Shown piece by piece: positions 54,869 through 63,401 of a stretch of DNA of 64,000 bases. How positions within the stretch are numbered: position 1 is the first letter of the stretch; each line of letters begins with the position of its first letter. Both the position numbers and the translations under genes were made by a program. Under the pieces are notes generated by a model. It was not told the DNA's origin, did no database searches, and saw nothing but the letters and a program-made list of their open reading frames with translations. Where the stretch lies: contig CAVYKV010000001.1 of assembly GCA_963769255.1 (NCBI GenBank), positions 1,364,001 through 1,428,000 on the forward strand, read 5' to 3'. The DNA is from JAKACA01 sp963769255 (GTDB lineage Bacteria > Actinomycetota > Acidimicrobiia > Acidimicrobiales > Bog-793).

Positions 54869-55964
54869 CGGAACGCTGCGGCGGCTCGTCGACGAGCCCT
54901 TCGCCGTCTCCGACGCCGACGCCGAGCACGTGGCCCGCTGCCCGCGCTGCGGTCGGCGCCACGAGCAGATCGCCCGGGACGCCGCCGCCGCCACGGCGCT
55001 CCTCTCCCGCCCACAGCCGTTGCCCGACGTCGAGTCCGCCTGGCGCCGCCTGCAGGCCTCCTCGCAGGCGAAGGTCAGCGGTGAGGTGGCTGCGGGCCGC
55101 CGCCTCCCCCGCCGTCCCCACTGGCGCCTCGTCGTCGTGCCGCTTCCGTCTCGGAAGGCTCTTGCTTCCGCCGCCGGTGTCGTCGTGCTGGCAGCCGCCG
55201 GTGGTGTCGCCGCCGCCCTCGTCGGCTCCCCGACGCCATCGCGGTCGCCCTCGTCACCGTCCATCGAGGCGCTCACCGACATCGTCGGCATGAACGGTGG
55301 CACGGGCATCCTCGGCGGCTTCGACCAGCCGTCCGGCTCCCGCCGGCTTCCCTTCGGCATGCTCCGCTGGTCGTCCGCCGGCGCCGCCCGCCCGGTCGCC
55401 TCCATCGTGGCGGCCGAGCAGGCCACCGGGCTCGAGGTGAAGGTGCCGGCGAACCTGCCGGCGGGAGTGGGGTCGCCCGCCAGCATCCTCGTGCAGCCCG
55501 CCGTGACGGCGACGCTGCAGTTCAATTCGACCGCCGGCTCGCTCGCCGGGACGTCGCTGACGGTGACGGCCGGTCCCGCCATCGTCGTGGAGTACGGCAT
55601 CTCCGCAGGGTCGCTCGGGCTACCGACGCTCGCCACCTTCCTGATGCCGCGACCGGCCGTGAAGGGCATGGATGCGTCTTCGGCGCAGCTGGAGGCCTAC
55701 GTGCTCTCGCAGCGGGACGTTCCCGTCGGCCTCGCCCAGGAGCTCCGGCTCCTCGGGGGGCTCGGCACCGTCCTGCCCGTGCCCTCGTCCTCCGGAGCCT
55801 CCGTCTCGCAAGTCGACGTCGACGGCTCGTCCGCCGTCCTCGTCACCGACAGCTCGGTCGGCGCCTCCGCCGTGCTCTGGGTCGACCAGCGCAACCTCGT
55901 GCACGGCGCCCTCGGCCTCCTCGACCAGAACGACCTCCTCGATGTCGCCGGCCAGATCGGCTGA
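54852..55964 (+). CDS. ZAS-type anti-sigma factor, membrane-anchored
   Basis: A 370-residue protein beginning with GTG inside the sigma-factor gene. The N-terminal cytoplasmic part has HVARCPRC at about residues 25-32, exactly the H-x3-C-x2-C zinc motif of ZAS anti-sigma domains. A single membrane helix lies at about 98-118 (ALASAAGVVVLAAAGGVAAAL). The extracytoplasmic part of about 250 residues has FDQPSGSRRLPFGM and MPRPAVKGMDASSAQLEAYV, resembling a DUF4367-type sensory region. It should hold the sigma factor inactive until an outside signal. It overlaps the next ABC gene if that gene starts at 55942. Confidence 0.8.
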   Translation: MPHTPDGTLRRLVDEPFAVSDADAEHVARCPRCGRRHEQIARDAAAATALLSRPQPLPDVESAWRRLQASSQAKVSGEVAAGRRLPRRPHWRLVVVPLPSRKALASAAGVVVLAAAGGVAAALVGSPTPSRSPSSPSIEALTDIVGMNGGTGILGGFDQPSGSRRLPFGMLRWSSAGAARPVASIVAAEQATGLEVKVPANLPAGVGSPASILVQPAVTATLQFNSTAGSLAGTSLTVTAGPAIVVEYGISAGSLGLPTLATFLMPRPAVKGMDASSAQLEAYVLSQRDVPVGLAQELRLLGGLGTVLPVPSSSGASVSQVDVDGSSAVLVTDSSVGASAVLWVDQRNLVHGALGLLDQNDLLDVAGQIG

Positions 55965-56982
55965 GCAGCCGGCCAGTCGCCCGTCGGCGCTCGGCGCGGC
56001 GGGCGAGCTCTCGGCGCCGGGCCCCACGGGAGGCGGCCTGCAGCTGACGGCCGGAGGCGGACCGTCCCCGGCGACGCCGGTGTCTCCCGCCGTCCACACG
56101 ATGGAGCTGCGCAAGGAGTACCGGCACACGGTGGCGCTGCAGGGCTTGTCCATCACGGTCCGCCGGGGCGAGGTCTTCGGATTCCTCGGGCCGAACGGGG
56201 CCGGGAAGACGACGGCCGTGAAGCTGCTGCTGAGCCTCGTGCGCCCGACCGGCGGCGAGGCGATGGTGCTCGGAGCTCCCATCGGCGACGTCGCCACCCG
56301 CCGCCGCATCGGCTACCTGCCCGAGCTGTTCCGCTTCCAGAGCTGGCTCACGGCCGAGGAGGTGCTCACGCTCCATTGCCGGCTGCTCGCCCTGCCGAAG
56401 GCTCGGTGGGCGCCCGAGACGAGCGAGGCCCTCGCCACCATCGGCCTCGCCGACCGGGGCGATGACAAGGTGGGCGGCTTCTCGAAGGGCATGCAGCAGC
56501 GGCTCGGTCTCGGCGTGGCGCTCCTCGGCGAGCCGGAGCTCGTCGTGCTCGACGAGCCGACGAGCGCCCTCGACCCGGTCGGCCGCCACCACGTGCGCGA
56601 GATCATCCGCGATCTGCGCGCCCGCGGTTGTACCGTCTTTCTCAACACCCACCTCCTCGAAGAGGTCGAGCAGGTATGCGACCGCGTGGCCGTCATCGAC
56701 AAGGGCCAGACCATCGCCACGGGCACCATCGGCGAGATCGTGGGCCAGCAGGCCAGCGTGCGCCTGCAGGTGTCCGGTCTCGGCGACCACTGGTGGGAGC
56801 GACTCGGCGGTTACGGCCGCTGCAGCTCCGAGGGCGAGTGGCTGCTCGTGGAGGGCATCGAACCCGAGGCCGTACCGGATCTCGTGGCCACCGTCGTCGG
56901 CCTGGGCGGCCGGGTGGGCGCCGTCGTCCCCGAGCACAAGAGCCTCGAGGACCGCTTCCTCGAGCTGCTGGACGAGTCATGA
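55942..56982 (+). CDS. ABC transporter ATP-binding protein
   Basis: A 346-residue ABC-2 system ATPase. Walker A GPNGAGKTT lies in the first third, followed by Q-loop-region GYLPELFRFQSWLTAEE, signature VGGFSKGMQQRLGLGVAL, Walker B LVVLDEPTSALDP and switch FLNTHLLEEVEQ. The C-terminal part (after about 265) is the usual regulatory extension ending EHKSLEDRFLELLDES. The start at 55942 overlaps the anti-sigma gene; the ATG at 56101 (MELRKEYRH) would give a more standard length and is a serious alternative. The overlap with the next gene (ATGA) marks the permease as its partner. Confidence 0.9.
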   Translation: MSPARSAEQPASRPSALGAAGELSAPGPTGGGLQLTAGGGPSPATPVSPAVHTMELRKEYRHTVALQGLSITVRRGEVFGFLGPNGAGKTTAVKLLLSLVRPTGGEAMVLGAPIGDVATRRRIGYLPELFRFQSWLTAEEVLTLHCRLLALPKARWAPETSEALATIGLADRGDDKVGGFSKGMQQRLGLGVALLGEPELVVLDEPTSALDPVGRHHVREIIRDLRARGCTVFLNTHLLEEVEQVCDRVAVIDKGQTIATGTIGEIVGQQASVRLQVSGLGDHWWERLGGYGRCSSEGEWLLVEGIEPEAVPDLVATVVGLGGRVGAVVPEHKSLEDRFLELLDES

Positions 56983-57818
56983 ACCCCACCCTCGTGATCG
57001 CCCGCCTCACGATCCGCGAAGCCGTGCGGCGCAAGCTCGTCGCCGTCTTCGCCCTCTTGACGGCGGCCATGGTGGGGTTGAGCGCCTGGGGCTTCGATCG
57101 GCTCGAGTACGCCCGCAGCATCACCTCCGGCGAGTCGCAGGTGGCACTGCCTCAGGCACTCATCCTCTTCATGTTCATGTTCAGCTTCGTCGTCGCCCTG
57201 AGCGCCTCTGCCATCGCCTCGCCGGCCGTCTCGTCCGAGGTCGAGTCCGGCGTGCTGCAGAGCATCGTGACCCGTCCCATCCGGCGCAGCGAGATCCTGT
57301 TCGGCAAGTGGCTCGGGCTTGCCGCCCTCGTTGCCGCCTACTCGATGCTCGTGGCCGCTTTGGAGATGGCGGTCGTGGATGCCGTGAGCGGCTTCGTGCC
57401 CCCCAATCCGGTGGCGGTCGCCCTCTACCTCTTCGCGGAGGGCGCCGTCCTGCTCACCCTCGTGCTGGCGATCAGCACGCGCTTGTCCACGCTCGCCACC
57501 GGGGTGCTCGGCGTCGCCCTCTTCGGGGCCGCCTGGCTCTCCGGGGTCGTGGGCGGCCTCGGTGCGACCTTCAAGATCCCGGCCCTCAAGACGGTAGGGC
57601 AGGTGGCCCGCTTCGTGCTGCCGACCGACGGGCTCTGGCACGGCGCCATCTACTACCTCGAGCCGTCCACCGTCATCACGCAGCGCTTCGCCGACGCCGG
57701 GGGCAACCCCTTCTACTCCTCAGCCCCGCCCTCGTGGTCGTACCTGCTGTACGCCGTCATCTGGTTCGCCGTGGTGCTCGGCGTCGGGCTGTTCAGCTTC
57801 GAGCGCCGGGAGCTCTGA
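56979..57818 (+). CDS. ABC-2 type transporter permease
   Basis: A 279-residue membrane protein with six hydrophobic segments. The N-terminal amphipathic start MNPTLVIARLTIREAVRRKL is typical of ABC-2 permeases (compare NosY/CcmB-like proteins), as is SEVESGVLQSIVTRPIRRSEILFGKW in the second cytoplasmic region. It overlaps the ATPase gene by 4 bp, and the sigma/anti-sigma genes lie just upstream, so the exporter may belong to the same regulon. The substrate is unknown. Confidence 0.85.
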   Translation: MNPTLVIARLTIREAVRRKLVAVFALLTAAMVGLSAWGFDRLEYARSITSGESQVALPQALILFMFMFSFVVALSASAIASPAVSSEVESGVLQSIVTRPIRRSEILFGKWLGLAALVAAYSMLVAALEMAVVDAVSGFVPPNPVAVALYLFAEGAVLLTLVLAISTRLSTLATGVLGVALFGAAWLSGVVGGLGATFKIPALKTVGQVARFVLPTDGLWHGAIYYLEPSTVITQRFADAGGNPFYSSAPPSWSYLLYAVIWFAVVLGVGLFSFERREL

Positions 57819-57832
57819 ACCGGCGGTCCGGC

Positions 57833-57849
57833 GCCGGCCGTCGGCCGGC
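57833..57849 (+). terminator. Hairpin after the ABC-2 permease gene
   Basis: GCCGGCC (57833-57839) and GGCCGGC (57843-57849) pair around a 3-nt loop, 15 bp after the permease stop. It is a plausible end of the sigma-to-permease unit, but G+C-rich palindromes are frequent here. Confidence 0.3.
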
Positions 57850-57910
57850 CGTATCCCTTCCTGATCCCGTCCTCGCAGCGAAGGGGCCACCTGTCCGGAG
57901 TACTGTCGTG

Positions 57911-58840
57911 ATGATGGCGGCGACACTCGGAGGACACGAGGGCGCAGCCCCTGGAGGCGACGCCCCGGCCCGCGAGCGCCCGCGCACGGCCTCCCTCCTC
58001 GTCAGCGTTCTCGTCGGCGCACTCGTCCCCCTCGCCATCACGGTCGTCTGGATCCCGCTCCGGGTGCGCCTGCCCAACACCGATCTCGCCCTCGTGCTCG
58101 CCGTCGCCGTGGCCGCCGTGGGAGTGACGCGGCACCGCAGCGCCGTCGTGCTGGCGGCGGTGTCCGGAGCGCTCTGGTTCGAGTTCTTCGACACGGTGCC
58201 CTACGAGCGCCTCGCCATCGCCCGCAACCCCGACATCGAGACGACCATCATCCTCGCCGTCGTGTCGGCCATCGGCGGCGAGCTCGTGCTGCGGGCCCGC
58301 CGCTACCGGCAAGCCTCGCGCGACGACGAGGAGAGCCTTACCAACGTCAGGGACGCCGCCCAGCTCGTGGCGAGCGGTGAGGAGCTCGTCCGGGTCATCG
58401 AGTCGGTCATCGGTCAGCTCACGCAGCTGTTCGGCCTCGCCGGCTGCACGTTCGAGGCGACGGCGGCCGACCCGCCCATGCCCCGTGTGAGGCGGGACGG
58501 CCTCGTTTCCAGTGACGGCGTCCGGCCCCATCTCGAAGACGGCGGCTCGCAGCGCACAGCGGAGCTCCCCGTCGTCGTGCAGGGCGAGGAGCTCGGCTAC
58601 TTCGTGCTTGCCTTCGGCGAGTCCGGCTGCCCGTCACCGGAACGCCTCCGTGTCGGAGTGACGCTGTCGGACCACGTCGGTGCGGCCTTCCTGGCGCAAG
58701 CGCCTCCACCGCCGCCGGAGCAGCCCGAGCCGCGGCTACGGGTCCTCACGCCGGGCGAGCGGTCTCCGGCGAAGCCGCAGGCCGACCGTCCTCAGGAGAC
58801 GGCGGGCTTGCCCTCCCACTTGCGAAGGATGATCTCGTAG
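57911..58840 (+). CDS. DUF4118 domain membrane protein
   Basis: A 309-residue protein. Three to four close hydrophobic segments (about residues 28-125, including FFDTVPYERLAIARNPDIETTIIL) match the DUF4118 membrane module found in KdpD-type sensor kinases. A soluble GAF-like part follows (about 145-265). No histidine kinase or ATPase domain is present, and the C-terminus is proline-rich. It is probably a stripped-down sensory membrane protein. Its last 49 bp overlap the end of the APC transporter gene on the other strand, so part of the C-terminus may be non-essential. Confidence 0.7.
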   Translation: MMAATLGGHEGAAPGGDAPARERPRTASLLVSVLVGALVPLAITVVWIPLRVRLPNTDLALVLAVAVAAVGVTRHRSAVVLAAVSGALWFEFFDTVPYERLAIARNPDIETTIILAVVSAIGGELVLRARRYRQASRDDEESLTNVRDAAQLVASGEELVRVIESVIGQLTQLFGLAGCTFEATAADPPMPRVRRDGLVSSDGVRPHLEDGGSQRTAELPVVVQGEELGYFVLAFGESGCPSPERLRVGVTLSDHVGAAFLAQAPPPPPEQPEPRLRVLTPGERSPAKPQADRPQETAGLPSHLRRMIS

Positions 58841-61158
58841 CCGGGGTTGATCATGGCGAGCCGGCCGTCGTGCTTGCCGACCATCCCCTCGGCCACGATC
58901 GTCGCTCCCGGGCTGAGGGCGGCGATCTGGCGGCGACCGAGGAAGACGAGGTTGATGGCGCCGCTGCCGTCCACGACCGTGCACTCGAGGGCGTGCAGGC
59001 CTGACCACGGCTGCAGGCGAACCGAGTGGACGCGGCCCTGGATGCGTCCACGCTGGCGATAGGCGAGATCCCCGATGCGGACTACCCCTTCCATGACCGT
59101 CATCTTTGCCGACAGGGGCAGCTGCTGCACGACGCTTGGGCGGACGGCGGCGCGATGGCTGACCCGCCGCTCGCTGCGCCTCGCCTCCGCCGTACGGAGC
59201 AAGCGGCCGACGTCGAAGGCGGCGATGGTGGCACTGACGTGGGGCACGGTGGCGACGGCGGAGACGATGCGGTCGGCCGTGTTGCCGTGCAGCAGCCGGT
59301 TGGCGACACCGCGGTAGATGCGGCGCGGCAGCACGAGCGTCACCTCGGTGCGGCCGTCGGAGGCGAGGTCGGCCGCCATCTCCGTCACGGCGCGGACGAT
59401 GCGCCGGTCGGGGCAGTCGACGAGCTCGATGGGCACCGCCCAGCGATGGATCTCCACCCACTGGGTGGCCACCTTCTCGGCGCGGGCCTGGTCGATCACG
59501 AAGTGCACGGCGCGGGGCGCCCCGGTGGGATGGAGGGAGCGGGCGAGCTGTACGGCGCGTGCCGTGGCGAGGTCGACGCTGTCGACGAGCACGAGCACGA
59601 CGTGGTCGCGAAGCAGGGCGGCGTCCTCGGTCGTGACGGTGTCCTCTGCCAACACCGACCGCTCCAGCATGTAGCGGCGGTTCGTGCGCGTGAGGAACCA
59701 GACGATGATCGGGACGCACACGACGACGAGCCAGGCGCCCCGCGTGAACTCGGTGACGACGAAGATCATCGTGACGACCAAGCTCGCCACGAAGGCGGAG
59801 GCTGCGATGGCAAGGTCACGGCGGCGATGGGCGTGCTGGTGGGTGAGGTGGTACTTCGTCATGCCGGCGCCGGCCATCGTGAAGCCCGTGAAGACGGTGC
59901 AGGCGTAGAGGGGGATGAGGTTGGCGACGCGGGCGCTCGTCGCCACGAGGAGGGCGAGGGAGGCGACGGTCAGCGCGTAGATGCCGTTCGAGTAGACGAG
60001 CCGGTGCCCCCTCGTGCGCAGGGGGCGGGGGAGGTAGGAGTCCTCGGCGATGAAGTTGACGAGGAGCGGGAAGCCGTTGTAGCTCGTGTTGGCGCCGAGC
60101 ACGAGGATGAGCGCCGTCGAGAACTGCAGGGAATAGAAGCCCACCTGGCCGACGGCGCTCGATCCGAAGGCGGCGCGGCCGATCTCGGAGAGCACGGTCG
60201 GCGTGCCCGACACGAAGGGGACGGCGTGGGTGAGGGCGGCGAAGGCGGACACACCGAGGAAGAGGGTCCCGAGGATCGTCGCCATGAGCACGAGGGTGCG
60301 GCGGGCGTTGCGGACCGTGGGATCCCGGAAGACCGGTACGGCGTTCGAGATGGCCTCCATCCCGGTCATGGCCGAGCCGCCGTTGGCGAAGCCGCGCAGG
60401 AAGAGGAAGAGGGGCACCCCGAGCAGCAGCCCCGTGCCCGCGGAGCCGACATGGACGTGCCCGGTCGCCTGCAGTCGGTAGGCGGGCAGATGACCGTCCA
60501 CGACGAGATGTACGAGGCAGGTGACGAAGAGCACGCCCATGCTGGCGAGGAACCAGTAGGTGGGGGCGGCGAACACCTTGCCGGCTTCACGGATGCCCCG
60601 CAGGTTGCCGTAGGTGAGGAGCAGCACGAAGCCCACCGACAGCTCGACCGGATACGGCGACAAGGCGGGGAAGGCGGAGATGATGGCGTCCACGCCGGCG
60701 GCGATGGAGACCGCCACGGTGAGCGTGTAGCTCAAGAGGAGGGCCGCCCCCGGGATCTGGGCGACGGAGAAGCCGAAGTTCTCCCGGCTCACGACGTAGG
60801 ACCCGCCGGACACCGGGTAGGCCTTCACGACCTGCCGGTAGCAGGCGCACACCAGACCGAGCACGGCGAGGAGCAGCAGGGTGACCGGCGTGATCAGGCT
60901 GAAGGCCGCAACGCCGGCGACGGGGACGAGGATGCGCAGGATCGACTCCGTGCCGTACGCCGCCGAGGACATGACGTCGGACGACAGCACGGCAAGGGCC
61001 GTCGGCTTGCCCAGCCGCTCGCCGTGGAGGTCGTCGTTGCCGAGGGGCGGCCCGAGAAGGGTCCGCTTCAGCCGGTAACCCCTCGACTCCGGGACGTCGG
61101 CCGTCTCACCGTGGTGCGGCGCCTTCGGCGCGTCGCGCCAGACCGGCTCGTTGCTCAT
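58792..61158 (-). CDS. APC-superfamily transporter with C-terminal OB-fold domain
   Basis: A 788-residue protein. Residues about 50-480 form an APC-fold transporter of the KimA-like group: SSDVMSSAAYGTESILRIL, YPVSGGSYVVSRENFG, FANGGSAMTGMEAISN and GANTSYNGFPLLVNFIAED are family landmarks. A soluble region (about 500-660) resembles the universal-stress-like tail of these potassium or amino acid carriers. The last 100 residues read as a nucleic-acid-binding-type OB fold (VRIGDLAYRQRGRIQGRVHSVRLQ... LECTVVDGSGAINLVFLGRR). In mycobacteria, as I recall, similar APC and OB-fold proteins are separate genes in one neighbourhood (Rv2690c and Rv2694c). Potassium import is a plausible role, not shown. 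Confidence 0.8.
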   Translation of the reverse strand: MSNEPVWRDAPKAPHHGETADVPESRGYRLKRTLLGPPLGNDDLHGERLGKPTALAVLSSDVMSSAAYGTESILRILVPVAGVAAFSLITPVTLLLLAVLGLVCACYRQVVKAYPVSGGSYVVSRENFGFSVAQIPGAALLLSYTLTVAVSIAAGVDAIISAFPALSPYPVELSVGFVLLLTYGNLRGIREAGKVFAAPTYWFLASMGVLFVTCLVHLVVDGHLPAYRLQATGHVHVGSAGTGLLLGVPLFLFLRGFANGGSAMTGMEAISNAVPVFRDPTVRNARRTLVLMATILGTLFLGVSAFAALTHAVPFVSGTPTVLSEIGRAAFGSSAVGQVGFYSLQFSTALILVLGANTSYNGFPLLVNFIAEDSYLPRPLRTRGHRLVYSNGIYALTVASLALLVATSARVANLIPLYACTVFTGFTMAGAGMTKYHLTHQHAHRRRDLAIAASAFVASLVVTMIFVVTEFTRGAWLVVVCVPIIVWFLTRTNRRYMLERSVLAEDTVTTEDAALLRDHVVLVLVDSVDLATARAVQLARSLHPTGAPRAVHFVIDQARAEKVATQWVEIHRWAVPIELVDCPDRRIVRAVTEMAADLASDGRTEVTLVLPRRIYRGVANRLLHGNTADRIVSAVATVPHVSATIAAFDVGRLLRTAEARRSERRVSHRAAVRPSVVQQLPLSAKMTVMEGVVRIGDLAYRQRGRIQGRVHSVRLQPWSGLHALECTVVDGSGAINLVFLGRRQIAALSPGATIVAEGMVGKHDGRLAMINPGYEIILRKWEGKPAVS

Positions 61159-61235
61159 CGACCGTGGGGCGCCGTCGCAGTCACGTTGCCGGGCACGCTA
61201 CCGCCGGGGCGGCGTGGGGGAAAGGGTCTCGGGGG

Positions 61236-61408
61236 AAGGTGATCGAGGTTTCCTCCCTCACAGGGGGAAAACGTCGAACACCTCGGGCGAGCGATGGGGA
61301 AGGTGATCGAGGTTTCCTCCCTCACAGGGGGAAAACGTCGAACACCTCGGGCGAGCGATGGGGAAGGTGTTCGACGTTTCCTCCCTCAGGGGAAAACGTC
61401 GAACACCT
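61236..61408. repeat. Three tandem palindromic elements with a 64-bp period
   Basis: Copies at 61236-61283, 61300-61347 and 61364-61408 begin AAGGTGATCGAGGTTTCC (third: AAGGTGTTCGACGTTTCC) and end GGAAAACGTCGAACACCT. In the third copy the two ends are almost perfect reverse complements (about 17 bp), making a strong hairpin; in the first two the left arm is less well matched. The first two copies and the spacer CGGGCGAGCGATGGGG are identical. A related copy is at 5726-5777. The array fills the gap 61159-61422 between two minus-strand genes; no gene is seen there. Confidence 0.95.
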
Positions 61409-61422
61409 AGCCCGGTCCGCCG

Positions 61423-61866
61423 TCAGGCTCCCCGGTTCGTGTAGACCCGCTCGGGGTGGATGAAGACGGCGGCCCGCCGCTGCTCGGCCATGACGTGGTC
61501 GAAGGTGTCCCAGTCGTCGTGCTGGCCGCCGGCGGCGGTGAAGATGGCTCGTACGAGCGCCGGCAGCTCCTCCGGCGCCACACCGTCGAGGTGGTCGTCA
61601 GGTCCCACGATCTCGCAGGCGCCCTCGACGGCGCCCCAGTCCCACCCGGCACGGAAGACGGCGGTCGCCCGCGGCCGCTCCCGCAAGTTGGCCAGCTTCG
61701 TCCGCCCGTAGGTGACGAACGCCACCACCTCCTCGCCCGACACGGGGTGGGGGAGGAAGCCGGCGTTCACGACCGACGCCTGCACGCTGCCGTCCGGTCG
61801 GGACGTGGCGACGACCGCCAGGTAGCTGTCCTTGGCCGCCAGGCTCTTCAGCTCCTTGAGTTCCAT
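61423..61866 (-). CDS. PPOX class F420-dependent oxidoreductase-like protein
   Basis: A 147-residue split-barrel flavin/F420-binding protein. Typical features are YLAVVATSRPDGSVQASVVN at about residues 15-34, EEVVAFVTYGRTKLANLRERP (about 45-65, with the K/R contacts for the cofactor phosphate) and TAVFRAGWDWGAVEG. Short length and motif order match the actinobacterial F420-dependent PPOX group rather than FMN-dependent PdxH. It would reduce or bind an F420-linked substrate; which one is not readable. Confidence 0.85.
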   Translation of the reverse strand: MELKELKSLAAKDSYLAVVATSRPDGSVQASVVNAGFLPHPVSGEEVVAFVTYGRTKLANLRERPRATAVFRAGWDWGAVEGACEIVGPDDHLDGVAPEELPALVRAIFTAAGGQHDDWDTFDHVMAEQRRAAVFIHPERVYTNRGA

Positions 61867-61910
61867 GCGTCGAGTCTCCCGCGGCGAGCCGAGTCAGCAC
61901 TCCCGTCGGT

Positions 61911-63284
61911 TCAGAACATCGTGCCGGGGTTGAGGATCCCTTCGGGGTCGAGGGCGCTCTTGATGCGGCGCGAGAGCGCCATGACGTCCGGCCCGAGGTA
62001 GTCGGCGAGCCAGGGCTGCTTGAACCGCCCGGTGCCGTGCTCGCCCGTGATGGTGCCGCCGAGGGCGATGGCGACCTCCATGAGTGCAGCGAAGGCTCGC
62101 TGCGCCCGCTGCGAGGCGGCTTCGTCGGCGGCGTCGTAGACGATCGTGGGGTGCGTGTTGCCGTCGCCGGCGTGGGCGACGAGGGCGATGGTCGTGTCGT
62201 GCTCGACGGCGAGCTCGCCGATCGCCTTCACGAGGTCGGGGAGCTTTGGGATGGGGACGCCGATGTCCTCGATGAGCAAGTTGCCGGTGCGCTCGAGGGA
62301 CGGGAGGACGGCCCGTCGGGCGGCGAGGAAGGCCTCGCCCTCGTCGGCGTCGTCGGTGACGTACAGCTCGGTGGCATGGTGTGCCGCGCAGGCGGCGCCC
62401 ATGGCGGCGATCTCGTCGTGGGCGGCGTCCCCGGAGTCCGAGCGGGCGATCACGAGGGCCTGGGCGCTCCGGTCGAGGTCCATGGCGAGGGCGTTCTCGA
62501 CGGCATTGATGGAGGCGTTGTCCATGAGCTCGAGCGTGGACGGCCGCATGGCGCCGACGATGTCGAGGATGGCCCCGATGGCGTCGTCGATCGATGCGAA
62601 TGCGGCAGCCAGGGTGGAGGCGGGAGGTGGAGCCGGCAGGAGTCGGAGCGTCACCTCGGTGATGACCCCGAGGGTGCCCTCGCTGCCCACGAAGAGCTTC
62701 GTGAGCGAGAGGCCGGCCGAGTCCTTCAACCGAGGTCCCCCGAGGGCGAGCAGCGTGCCGTCGGCCAGCACGACCTTCATGCCGAGCACGTAGTCGGTCG
62801 TGACGCCGTACTTGACGCAGCACATGCCGCCGGCGTTCGTGGCGGCGTTGCCGCCGATCGAGCACATCTCGAAGGAGGAGGGGTCGGGCGGGTACCAGAG
62901 GCCCTCGGCGGCGGCCGCCTTCTTGACCTCCACGTTGAGCGCCCCCGCCTCGGCGACGGCGACCCGCATGGGGCGGTCGACCCTGATCGACCGCAGGCGC
63001 TCGAGGCTGAGCACGACGCAGTCGTCGACGGCCGTGGCGCCCCCGGAGAGCCCGGAGCCGGCACCTCGCGGGATGACCGGGACATGGTGGGCCGAGGCCC
63101 AGCGGAGGACCGCCTGCACGTCGCTCGCCGACATCGCCCGCACGACGGCCATGGGTCGGCCCACGACGGGATAGCGAGACCAGTCCTGCAGGTACCCGGC
63201 CAGGAGCCCCTCGTCGGTGAGGAGCGCCCCCTCGCTCAGCTCGGGGGCGAGGGAGTCGAGGACGGTGTTCTCGAGGCGCGTCAC
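61911..63284 (-). CDS. FAD-binding oxidase, GlcD / D-2-hydroxyacid dehydrogenase family
   Basis: A 457-residue FAD-linked oxidoreductase of the vanillyl-alcohol-oxidase fold. The FAD-binding part (about residues 40-220) has VIPRGAGSGLSGGATAVDDCVVL, PPDPSSFEMCSIGGNAATNAGG and LFVGSEGTLGVITEVTLRL. The C-terminal cap has AHAGDGNTHPTI and GTITGEHGTGRFKQPWL, with the metal-binding histidines of the GlcD/LdhD/D2HGDH group. It oxidises glycolate, D-lactate or a related D-2-hydroxy acid. No GlcE or GlcF subunit gene is adjacent, so a single-subunit enzyme is likely. Divergent from the ureidoglycolate-lyase-like gene. Confidence 0.9.
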   Translation of the reverse strand: MTRLENTVLDSLAPELSEGALLTDEGLLAGYLQDWSRYPVVGRPMAVVRAMSASDVQAVLRWASAHHVPVIPRGAGSGLSGGATAVDDCVVLSLERLRSIRVDRPMRVAVAEAGALNVEVKKAAAAEGLWYPPDPSSFEMCSIGGNAATNAGGMCCVKYGVTTDYVLGMKVVLADGTLLALGGPRLKDSAGLSLTKLFVGSEGTLGVITEVTLRLLPAPPPASTLAAAFASIDDAIGAILDIVGAMRPSTLELMDNASINAVENALAMDLDRSAQALVIARSDSGDAAHDEIAAMGAACAAHHATELYVTDDADEGEAFLAARRAVLPSLERTGNLLIEDIGVPIPKLPDLVKAIGELAVEHDTTIALVAHAGDGNTHPTIVYDAADEAASQRAQRAFAALMEVAIALGGTITGEHGTGRFKQPWLADYLGPDVMALSRRIKSALDPEGILNPGTMF

Positions 63285-63401
63285 GACAGACCGTCTGCAG
63301 CCGTAGCCGGCGTCATCGCGAAGTGGGTTCGTAGGACAACGACCGATGATAGGTGGCCCTGGCTTCGCAACCCACCACAGAGAGCGCGATCATCGGAGAG
63401 C

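Noticed and set aside
61236..61408. CRISPR array from regular repeats with a 64-bp period
   Set aside because: Only three units, the intervening spacers are identical rather than unique, the repeats are palindromic with a related copy elsewhere, and no cas gene is present.
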